From NCBI GenBank assembly GCA_903934295.1, contig CAIZNI010000013.1:164888-228887 (forward strand): 64,000 nucleotides of DNA, given 5' to 3'. The translations under genes were made by a program, and so were the position numbers. Positions 57,876 through 64,000 of the stretch are shown one piece after another; within the stretch, counting starts at the first letter, position 1; the number at the start of each line of letters is the position of its first letter. This DNA is from an uncultured beta proteobacterium. Lineage in GTDB: Bacteria; Pseudomonadota; Gammaproteobacteria; Burkholderiales; Burkholderiaceae_E. The notes beneath the pieces were generated by a model, which worked only from the letters and a program-made list of their open reading frames with translations, searched no databases and was not told the DNA's origin.

Positions 57876-59145
57876 ATCCTGGCTCGCGCGCGACCAGCCA
57901 GCGGTCCAGGTCGGCGAAGACCTGCTGGCGGGCGGGCTCGGCTTCATTGAACAGCTCGTGGTACAGCCCGTCGTACCAGTGCAGGCTGACGCGGCCGGCG
58001 GGCGCGGCATCGGCGAAATCCCGGCTGCCCTGGGGCCGCACCAGCCGGTCGTCGCCGGCCACCAGCAGCAGCGTGGGCACCGCCAGTTCGCCGGCGGCGC
58101 GTCGGGCGTGCTGTCCGGCCTGTTCCAGCCAGCTCAGCAGCCGTGGGCTGATCCGGTCGTGGACCAGCGGATCGGCCCGATAGGCGCCCACGATCGCGGG
58201 ATCGTGCGAGAGCCGGTTCGCATCCAGTCCATTGCCCAGGGCGAGTTCGGGCATCAGCCGGTTCAGCACGCTCACCAGCAGCGACAGCGGCCGACCGAGT
58301 CCGATCGCCAGCGCTGGTGAGGAGAGCACCAGGCCCGACACGCGGGCTCCGGCGCCCAGCACCAGATCGGCCGCGAGCGCCCCGCCCATGCTGTGCCCGA
58401 GCAGCAGGGGCGGTGCGCCCAGCGAGCGTTCGAAGTCGGCCAGCAGCAGGCCCGCCTCGGCGCGCAACTGGTCGGCGGCGGTGATGACGCCGCGCCGTCC
58501 GCCCGATTCACCGTGTCCGGCATGGTCGTGTGCCCGCACCCGCCAGCCGCGCTCGCACAGCCAGGTCGCCAGCGCGTCGTGGCGTGCGCTGTGCTCGCCC
58601 AGCCCATGCAGCAGGTAGAGGCCGCCGCCATGCCCCCGTTCCGGGCGCCATTCCCGCTGACGCAAGCTCGGACCATCCGCCCGCGCAGGCTCGCGCCACT
58701 CGTGGCGGGTGACGGCGCCGCCCCACAGCGGGCGGCGCATGTGGCGGTGCGCGATGCCGACCTCGTCATAGACCTCGCCCTGCGCCACGAAACCATGGCG
58801 CCGATAGAAGTCCAGCGCGTGCGTCTGGGCGCTCAGCTGCACGGCGGTGTCGCCGCGCCGGCGGGCTTCACCGACTAGCGCGGTCAGGATCCGCCCGCCC
58901 AGGCCCGCCCGGCGCGCGTCGGCCAGCACCGCCATCCGTCCGATGTGTCCATCGGGCAGCAGTCGCCCGGTGCCCACCGGCTGCCCGTCCTGGTAGGCCA
59001 CGCAGTGGCGTGACACCGGATCGTTCTCATCCCATTCCAGGGACTCGGGGATCTGCTGCTCGTCGATGAAGACGGCGCGGCGGACCTGACCGGCCGGCTC
59101 GCCCAGCGACTCCCAGGTGCCCAGTTGCAGTCGGATCGTGTTCAT
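57862..59145 (-). CDS. GNAT acetyltransferase fused to a monoacylglycerol-lipase-type hydrolase
   Basis: 427 residues with two domains. Residues ~1-140 are an ElaA-like GNAT: RRAVFIDEQQIPESLEWDENDP, GRMAVLADARRAGLGGRILTALVGEARRRG (acetyl-CoA loop) and LDFYRRHGFVAQGEVYDEVGIAHRHMRR. Residues ~165-427 are an S33 alpha/beta hydrolase: LYLLHGLGEHSARHDALATWL, AHDHAGHGESGGRRG, nucleophile Ser252 in LLGHSMGGALA, the Asp in VAGDDRLVRP and His in YDGLYHELFNE. No frameshift or stop separates them. The two activities have no obvious shared pathway; physical coupling is the sequence-based claim. Confidence 0.9.
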   Translation of the reverse strand: MNTIRLQLGTWESLGEPAGQVRRAVFIDEQQIPESLEWDENDPVSRHCVAYQDGQPVGTGRLLPDGHIGRMAVLADARRAGLGGRILTALVGEARRRGDTAVQLSAQTHALDFYRRHGFVAQGEVYDEVGIAHRHMRRPLWGGAVTRHEWREPARADGPSLRQREWRPERGHGGGLYLLHGLGEHSARHDALATWLCERGWRVRAHDHAGHGESGGRRGVITAADQLRAEAGLLLADFERSLGAPPLLLGHSMGGALAADLVLGAGARVSGLVLSSPALAIGLGRPLSLLVSVLNRLMPELALGNGLDANRLSHDPAIVGAYRADPLVHDRISPRLLSWLEQAGQHARRAAGELAVPTLLLVAGDDRLVRPQGSRDFADAAPAGRVSLHWYDGLYHELFNEAEPARQQVFADLDRWLVAREPGFSRD

Positions 59146-59149
59146 GGCG

Positions 59150-60025
59150 TCAGTCTCCGGTTCCAAAGGCGGCGCGCAGCGCGGCACCGGCGGCGGCGTG
59201 CGCGCGGCGCGCCGCCGGCACGAAGCCGCCGTGCTGAAAGAAGGCATGCACCATGCCCTCGAACACGGTGCAGCTGACCGGCACCGCTGCGTCGCGCAGG
59301 CGCCGGGCATAGGCCAGCCCCTCGTCGAGCAGCGGGTCGAACTCGGCCAGCGCGAGCCAGACCGGCGCCGCCTGCGTCAGGTTCGGGGCCAGCAGCGGCG
59401 CGAATCGCCAGTCGGTGCGATCGGCGTCCTGGCGAAGGTAATGCTGGAAGAACCACTGGATCACGTCGGCGTCGATCAGGAACCCGTGCGCCATCCGGCG
59501 ATGCGACTCGGTGTCCTGGCGGGCCGCCAGGCCCGGGTAGATCAGCAACTGCAGCACCAGCGGGATGCCCCGGTCGCGCGCGTGCAGCGCGGTGGCGGTG
59601 GCCAGTGTGCCGCCGGCGCTGTCGCCGCCCACCGCCAGTCGGGCGACATCGACGCCCAGCACCGGCGCCTGCGCACGCAGCCAGTCGAGCGCCGCAAAGG
59701 CGTCGTCTACCGCGGCGGGGAACCGGTGCTCGGGCGCCAGCCGGTAGTCGACCGAATAGACATGGCAACCACCCGCCCGCGCCAGCACCCGGCACAGCCG
59801 GTCGTGGGTCTCGATCGAGCCGATGGTGAAGCCGCCGCCGTGAAAGAACAGCAGGCCCGGTTGCGGCTCGGCCCAGCCGTGCGCCAGCGGCACGTACTGG
59901 CGCACGGTGATCTCGCGACCCGGCAGGCGCAGCCGGTGGTCGTGCAGTTCATGCATCGCCACCGGCGCGACGTCCAGCGTGAGCACCGCGCGGGCGTAGG
60001 CTGCCCGCGCGGCCACCGCGCCCAT
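59150..60025 (-). CDS. HSL-family alpha/beta hydrolase (esterase)
   Basis: 291 residues from the ATG at 60025. Hormone-sensitive-lipase motifs: oxyanion FFHGGGFTIGS, VDYRLAPEHRFPAAVDDAF, nucleophile GGDSAGGTLA, the acidic LALAEFDPLLDEG and His in FEGMVHAFFQ. Upstream of the ATG the frame stays open and encodes LDPQVAKILHWAHRAPGPRYPE, which looks like the normal family N-terminus, but no ATG, GTG or TTG precedes it. The real N-terminus is therefore uncertain. It starts 4 bp from the GNAT-hydrolase gene and 101 bp after the class II aldolase. Confidence 0.88.
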   Translation of the reverse strand: MGAVAARAAYARAVLTLDVAPVAMHELHDHRLRLPGREITVRQYVPLAHGWAEPQPGLLFFHGGGFTIGSIETHDRLCRVLARAGGCHVYSVDYRLAPEHRFPAAVDDAFAALDWLRAQAPVLGVDVARLAVGGDSAGGTLATATALHARDRGIPLVLQLLIYPGLAARQDTESHRRMAHGFLIDADVIQWFFQHYLRQDADRTDWRFAPLLAPNLTQAAPVWLALAEFDPLLDEGLAYARRLRDAAVPVSCTVFEGMVHAFFQHGGFVPAARRAHAAAGAALRAAFGTGD

Positions 60026-60126
60026 CTCCGGATAGCGCGGGCCGGGCGCGCGGTGGGCCCAATGCAGGATCTTGGCGACCTGCGGGTCGAGCGCTGGCTC
60101 GCGCGCTGCGGCCGTTTCTTGCGCGC

Positions 60127-60891
60127 TCAGACGTCGAAGCCCGGGAAGTGGCGCTGAACCCGGCGCAGTGCCGCCGGCCAGGCGATCGAACCCCCCATGC
60201 CGCGGGTGGCGGTGCGGGAGAAATCGCGCGCGGTGGCCAGCACACCCGGGTCGATGCGGATCAGCGGGGCGCCGCCCGCCTGCGCCAGGACCTGGATCTC
60301 GCAGGCGCGCTGCAGCGTGAACATGTGCAGGAAAGCCTCGGGAATGCTGGCGCCCACCGTCAGCAGCCCGTGGTTACGAAGAATCAGATAGGCGTTGCTG
60401 CCCAGGTCGGCCACCAGCCGCGGCCGCTCTTCATCGCGCAGCGCGATGCCTTCGTAGTCGTGATAACCGAGGGCGCCCATCACCACCGACGCCTGCTGCG
60501 AGATCGGCAGCAGCCCGTCGCGCTGGGCCGATACCGCCACGCCGGCCGGCGTGTGGGTGTGCATCACGCAGACGACTTCCTCGCAGGCCTCGTGCACCGT
60601 GCTGTGGATCAGGAAGCCCGCCGGATTGACCGGGTGCTCGGTGGCCAGGACCGGGCGGCAATGGCTGTCGACCTTGATCAGCGAGGAGGCGGTGATCTCC
60701 TCGAAGGCGAAGCCATAGGGGTTGATCAGGAAATGATGTTCCGGTCCCGGCACCCGGGCCGATATGTGGGTGAACACCAGGTCGTCCCAGCCGAACAGGG
60801 CGACGAGCCGGTAACAGGCGGCCAGATCGACCCGCAGCGCCCACTCTTCGGCGCTGACCTGATGGCGGATGTCGGTTTGCGGTGCGTTCAT
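60127..60891 (-). CDS. Class II aldolase/adducin family protein
   Basis: 254 residues from the ATG at 60891. Family features: RVDLAACYRLVALFGWDDLVFTHISARVPG, NPYGFAFEEITASSLIKVD, and the metal-binding VMHTHTPAGVAVSAQ plus LRNHGLLTVGASIPEAF (zinc His residues). It may act as a sugar-phosphate aldolase or as one of the poorly characterised adducin-like bacterial proteins. The start overlaps the desaturase stop by 4 bp. Confidence 0.9.
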   Translation of the reverse strand: MNAPQTDIRHQVSAEEWALRVDLAACYRLVALFGWDDLVFTHISARVPGPEHHFLINPYGFAFEEITASSLIKVDSHCRPVLATEHPVNPAGFLIHSTVHEACEEVVCVMHTHTPAGVAVSAQRDGLLPISQQASVVMGALGYHDYEGIALRDEERPRLVADLGSNAYLILRNHGLLTVGASIPEAFLHMFTLQRACEIQVLAQAGGAPLIRIDPGVLATARDFSRTATRGMGGSIAWPAALRRVQRHFPGFDV

Positions 60892-61985
60892 GTCCGGATC
60901 TCCTGGTTGGGACGGGGGGCGTCGGCGGCCTCGGGATGGGCGAGGCCCTCGTGGCGGCCGGCGACGACGACGGAACCGCGCGGCGCAAAGACGCGCCGCA
61001 GGGTGTCGGTGAAGGGGCGGACCTCGGCGCCCTGCAGCAGGCCCTCGGTGTCGAGCCGCCGGTGCAGGGCGGCCAGCCGATAGTGCGGCACCGCCGGGTA
61101 CAGGTGGTGCTCGATGTGATAGTTGACGTGGTGCGGAAAGAGCGCGAGCCGCACCAGCCATCCGAGCGGCCCGCGGCCCGGCAGGTTGGTGCGCGCCGCG
61201 GTCAGCGGCGACTCGTAGCCAGCGGGCGCGCCATGCTCGGCGACCGCCCGCAGGCGCAGCAAGGCCTGCAGCACCGTCGCCAGCGGCAGCAGCCACAGCA
61301 CCGCATAGGCCGCCAGTCCGCGCCAGCCGCCCAGCAGCAGCGCCACCAGCGGCGCGCCAAGGTGGAAAGCGACCACCACCCAGCGATCGCGGCGCGCCGC
61401 GGTGCGCAGCGCCGGCGAGGTGTCGTCCAGCGGTCGCAGGGCCCGCCGGGCGTCGGTGTCGATCGCCGGCGCCCCGAAGAAATACGCATAGGTCCGCGGC
61501 GCGGTGCGCCCGCTCAGGTCGATCAGCAGCTTGCGCACCAGGTAGGCCCGTCCGCGCGGGTAACCGGCGTTCAGCGCAAGGTCCGGATCCTGCGTGCCGT
61601 AGAGGTGGTTGTGGTGCAGCCGGTGGGTGACCCGGTAGGTGCACATGGAAATGCCACCCAGCGTCGCCGCCAGCCGGCCGATCGCGTCATTGAGCGCGCG
61701 TGACGAGAACAGCCGGTAATGCGCCGCTTCGTGCGCCAGCACGAACAGCGCGTGCTGCTGCGTGCCCATCAGAAGCGCACAGGCGGCGACCAGCGCCCAG
61801 GCGCCCGCCTGCCAGGCCGACCAGCCGGCCCACACGAGCAGCGCGATCGCGAGAAAGGTCAGTGCCGGCGCGAGCACCCCGCGCCGGTCGTCCAGCCGGG
61901 TAAACGGCGCGAGCTGCGCGGCCTCAAGCAGCCGGCGCACGCGCCGGCCGTCGACCCGGAATTCTTCTCCGCGTTCGCCGGCCAT
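60888..61985 (-). CDS. Membrane fatty acid desaturase
   Basis: 365 residues. Three histidine boxes of the FA_desaturase family: LAHEAAHYRLF, THRLHHNHLYGTQDPD and HHVNYHIEHHLYPAVPHY, with several membrane spans between (LTFLAIALLVWAGWSAWQ, ALVAACALLMGTQQHALFVL, HLGAPLVALLLGGWRGLAAY). A di-iron oxygen-dependent enzyme acting on lipid acyl chains or a related hydrophobic substrate. It begins 4 bp after the CurA-type reductase gene, so the - strand run 62988 to 57862 looks co-transcribed. Confidence 0.92.
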   Translation of the reverse strand: MAGERGEEFRVDGRRVRRLLEAAQLAPFTRLDDRRGVLAPALTFLAIALLVWAGWSAWQAGAWALVAACALLMGTQQHALFVLAHEAAHYRLFSSRALNDAIGRLAATLGGISMCTYRVTHRLHHNHLYGTQDPDLALNAGYPRGRAYLVRKLLIDLSGRTAPRTYAYFFGAPAIDTDARRALRPLDDTSPALRTAARRDRWVVVAFHLGAPLVALLLGGWRGLAAYAVLWLLPLATVLQALLRLRAVAEHGAPAGYESPLTAARTNLPGRGPLGWLVRLALFPHHVNYHIEHHLYPAVPHYRLAALHRRLDTEGLLQGAEVRPFTDTLRRVFAPRGSVVVAGRHEGLAHPEAADAPRPNQEIRT

Positions 61986-61989
61986 CGGC

Positions 61990-62988
61990 TCAGACCAGCT
62001 TGACGAGCTGCTTGCCGAAGTTCTGGCCCTTGAGCAAGCCCATGAAGGCCTGCGGCGCGCTTTCCAGGCCCTGCGCCACCGTCTCGCGATAGCGCAGGCG
62101 TCCTTCGGCCACCGCGGCGCCCAGTTCGGCCAGCGCCTGCGGCCAGATCTGCGGATGCTCGGAAATGATGAAACCCTGGACTTTCAGGCGACTCACCAGG
62201 ATGGCGCGGATGTTGTTCACCGGGATGGCCTGGCCGTCGTAGCCGGCAATCAGTCCGCAGACCGCGATGCGCCCGAAGGCGTTCATGCGCGCCAGCACCA
62301 GGTCGAGAACCTCGCCGCCGGTGTTCTCGAAATAGCCGTCGATGCCGTTCGGCGTGGCCGCCTTCAGGTCATCGCGCAGCTTGCCCGCCTTGTAGTCGAC
62401 GCAGGCATCGAAGCCGAATTCCTCGACCACTGCCCGGCACTTGTCGGGACCGCCCGCCACGCCAACCACCCGGCAGCCCTTCGCCTTGGCCAGCTGGCCG
62501 ACCACCGAGCCGACCGCGCCGCTGGCGGCCGACACCACCACCGTCTCGCCGGCCTTGGGTTCGATGATGCCGTTCAGCCCGTACCAGGCGGTCACGCCCG
62601 GCATGCCCACGCAGCCCAGGTAGGCCGACAGCGGCACGCGGCTGGTGTCGACCTTGGTGAGTCCGGTGCCGGCGACCACGCCGTAGAGCTGCCAGCCGAC
62701 GCGTCCGATCACCTTGTCGCCCGGCTGGAAGCCGGGGTGGCGCGACTCGACCACTTCGCCCGCGGTCCCGCCTTCCATCACCTTGTCCAGCGGCTGGGGC
62801 TGGGCGTAGGACTTGCCGTCGTCCATGCGTCCGCGCATGTAGGGGTCGAGCGACAGGAAATGGTTGCGCACCAGCACCTCGCCGTCGGCCAGGGTCGGCA
62901 GCGGCGCCTGTTCGAGGCGGAAATTCTCGGGCGTGACGGCGCCGCGAGGGCGATTGGCCAGCACGATTCGCTGATTGATGAGGGTCAT
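61990..62988 (-). CDS. CurA-type NADP-dependent MDR oxidoreductase
   Basis: 332 residues. A zinc-free MDR of the CurA/leukotriene B4 dehydrogenase branch: NHFLSLDPYMRGRM, GGTAGEVVESRHPGFQPGDKVIG, PGVTAWYGL, the nucleotide-binding SAASGAVGSVVGQLAKAKGCRVVG, and IDGYFENTGGEVLDLVLARM. Enzymes of this branch reduce alpha,beta-unsaturated ketones or aldehydes. First gene after the hairpin-repeat array, so its transcription may depend on that leader. Confidence 0.93.
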   Translation of the reverse strand: MTLINQRIVLANRPRGAVTPENFRLEQAPLPTLADGEVLVRNHFLSLDPYMRGRMDDGKSYAQPQPLDKVMEGGTAGEVVESRHPGFQPGDKVIGRVGWQLYGVVAGTGLTKVDTSRVPLSAYLGCVGMPGVTAWYGLNGIIEPKAGETVVVSAASGAVGSVVGQLAKAKGCRVVGVAGGPDKCRAVVEEFGFDACVDYKAGKLRDDLKAATPNGIDGYFENTGGEVLDLVLARMNAFGRIAVCGLIAGYDGQAIPVNNIRAILVSRLKVQGFIISEHPQIWPQALAELGAAVAEGRLRYRETVAQGLESAPQAFMGLLKGQNFGKQLVKLV

Positions 62989-63011
62989 GGGATGCCTTCC
63001 GTTCAGTAGGG

Positions 63012-63136
63012 GAAACGATCGCCGGCTTGGGCCGGCGCATCAGAAGAAACGATCGCCGGCCAGGGCCGGCGGATCAGAAAAAAATTCGCCGGCCCGGGCC
63101 GACGGGTCAAAAAACCACCGGCCCGTGCCGGCGATC
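63012..63136. repeat. Array of four degenerate ~30-34 bp hairpin units
   Basis: GAAACGATCGCCGGC recurs at 63012 and 63046 (period 34). Two more diverged units follow, with the GCCGGC or CCGGC core at 63088 and 63118. In each unit the core is followed by a short loop and the complementary GCCGGC-type arm, so each can fold as a hairpin; A-rich linkers separate them. The array is directly upstream of the CurA-type start and downstream of the thioesterase stop. A perfect 16-bp palindrome GGCGCTCTAGAGCGCC (63137-63152) adjoins it and contains that stop codon. Confidence 0.85.
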
Positions 63137-63142
63137 GGCGCT

Positions 63143-63589
63143 CTAGAGCGCCGGCGAATCAGTGCGCGCGGCCCGCACGCGCGGATGAACGTACTTGAAC
63201 GTGCCCGACCCGCGCGCCACCACCCGCCCGGCGGGATCGGTGACCTCGCCCTCGCAGAACGCCATGGTGGCCGAGTGCTGCAGGCAGGTGCCGCGCCCCA
63301 CCAGGGTGGGCCCCAGCCCCGGATTCATGAAGCTCGCCTTCATCTCGATCGTCATCACGCCCAGATCCTCATGGCCGTCCTGCCGGCGGCTGGCGCGCGC
63401 GGCGCGCGCCATGCAGACATCGAGCAGGGTCATCACCACGCCGCCGTGCGCGGTCGCCCGCGAGTTGCAGTGCTCCGGCTTGAGATCGAGCACCACCTCG
63501 CCGCCCTCGGCCAGGTCGGTGATGCGGCCGCCCAGATGGGTCAGGAACGGCGGCGGGACGGGCTGTCGGTGCTTCGGGGAATCGGGCAT
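63143..63589 (-). CDS. PaaI-type hotdog-fold thioesterase
   Basis: 148 residues. The hotdog segment CNSRATAHGGVVMTLLDVCMARAARAS carries the typical HGG and acidic-residue pattern of PaaI-like thioesterases, and VMTIEMKASFMNPGLGPTLVGRGTCLQHSATMAFCEGEVTDPAGRVVARGSGTFKYV completes the fold. It hydrolyses acyl- or aryl-CoA thioesters; the substrate is unknown. It lies 78 bp downstream of a thiolase on the same strand. Confidence 0.92.
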   Translation of the reverse strand: MPDSPKHRQPVPPPFLTHLGGRITDLAEGGEVVLDLKPEHCNSRATAHGGVVMTLLDVCMARAARASRRQDGHEDLGVMTIEMKASFMNPGLGPTLVGRGTCLQHSATMAFCEGEVTDPAGRVVARGSGTFKYVHPRVRAARTDSPAL

Positions 63590-63667
63590 CAGGCAAAAGG
63601 GGAAGAACGGGGCTGCGCGAACGCGGGCGCCCCGCGCCGTCGCCAGCGCAGGGCGAGAGAAAACGGC

Positions 63668-64000
63668 TCAGATGATCTCGAACAGGCCGGCCGCGCCCAT
63701 GCCGCCACCGATGCACATGGTGACCACCGCCAGCTTGCTGCCGCGGCGCCGGCCCTCGATCAGGGCATGGCCGGTCAGGCGCTGGCCGCTCACGCCATAG
63801 GGGTGGCCGACCGCGATCGCACCGCCATTGACGTTGAGCCGGTCGTTGGGAATGCCCAGCCGGTCACGCGAGTAGATCACCTGGACCGCGAAGGCCTCGT
63901 TCAGTTCCCACAGGTCGATGTCATCGACCTTCTTGCCGGCGCGTGCCAGCAGCTTGGGCACCGCGAACACCGGCCCGATGCCCATCTCGTCGGGTTCGCA
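63668..64000 (-). CDS. Acetyl-CoA acetyltransferase (thiolase), C-terminal part
   Basis: 111 residues, continuing past the right window edge. The C-terminal thiolase motifs are intact: [41 protein letters not shown] with the active-site His, and [17 protein letters not shown] with the proton-donor Cys. It condenses or cleaves acyl-CoA units in beta-oxidation or ketogenesis. The start is outside the window; the thioesterase follows on the same strand. Confidence 0.95.
   Translation of the reverse strand, partial: CEPDEMGIGPVFAVPKLLARAGKKVDDIDLWELNEAFAVQVIYSRDRLGIPNDRLNVNGGAIAVGHPYGVSGQRLTGHALIEGRRRGSKLAVVTMCIGGGMGAAGLFEII

Noticed and set aside
63012..63136. Possible CRISPR array
   Set aside because: Only four units, strongly diverged from each other, with short A-rich linkers instead of unique spacers, and no cas genes nearby.

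Overview
This window is GC-rich, gene-dense bacterial chromosome. Its gene content points to the Burkholderiales (Betaproteobacteria): a Bug-family periplasmic binding protein, two TRAP transporters, a classical Gram-negative trimeric porin, the mltG-tmk-holB-pilZ-tatD cluster, a chromosomal KfrA-like protein, and purL as one 1342-residue chain. I see no rRNA, prophage, transposase, CRISPR array or plasmid backbone. The one RNA gene I can support is a tRNA-Leu(UAA).

Layout, left to right. (1) 1-4984: the urease operon ureD(partial)-A-B-C-E-F-G on the + strand. UreE is unusual in lacking the conserved metal-binding His and the His-rich tail. (2) 5061-6581: tRNA-Leu, a TesA-like SGNH esterase, and a divergent YbbA-like ABC ATPase without its permease. 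(3) 6591-13838 (- strand): a tightly coupled run dctP-dctQ-dctM-dadA-like-nnr-pgi, joining TRAP uptake, an amine oxidoreductase, NAD(P)HX repair and glucose-6-phosphate isomerase. (4) 14131-22753: purL, a histidine phosphatase, a Gfo/Idh/MocA oxidoreductase, a porin, purT and a YkgJ-type cysteine-cluster protein. (5) 22845-27660: an MnmC homologue whose methyltransferase half looks dead, divergent from a KfrA-like coiled-coil DNA-binding protein that is translationally coupled to a pirin. A 7-bp tandem repeat and an EamA transporter with no ordinary full-length start codon follow. (6) 27892-33259: a crotonase, a cupin, then an envelope operon of membrane-anchored trypsin-like protease, MoxR ATPase, DUF58 protein and BatA-like VWA protein. 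(7) 33401-40132: two solitary binding proteins (LivK-type and Bug), a DUF2237 protein, an Old Yellow Enzyme, a CinA C-terminal-domain protein, a YhdH-type reductase and a second crotonase. (8) 40443-46930: a second TRAP operon with a fused double-domain acyl-CoA dehydrogenase and then an acetamidase/formamidase. (9) 46943-50831: a cytochrome c, a divergent winged-helix protein with a decayed nucleotidyltransferase-like half, an acyl-CoA synthetase and a tyrosine phosphatase. (10) 51071-55925 (- strand): mltG-tmk-holB-pilZ-tatD-ankyrin. (11) 55962-64000: ygfZ, a TANGO2/NRDE protein, a GNAT-lipase fusion, an HSL esterase, a class II aldolase, a fatty acid desaturase, a CurA-type reductase, a hotdog thioesterase and the C-terminus of a thiolase.

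Functionally the window mixes housekeeping (purines, DNA polymerase, peptidoglycan, tRNA, Fe-S repair) with organic-acid and acyl-CoA catabolism (two TRAP systems, acyl-CoA ligase, dehydrogenase, crotonases, thioesterase, thiolase) and nitrogen release from urea and probably short amides. The features that ordinary annotation does not explain are: degenerate domains retained inside intact genes (MnmC, UreE, the winged-helix protein, both crotonases); several AT-rich islands with perfect inverted repeats; simple 7-8 bp tandem arrays between genes; and a hairpin array at 63.0-63.14 kb.
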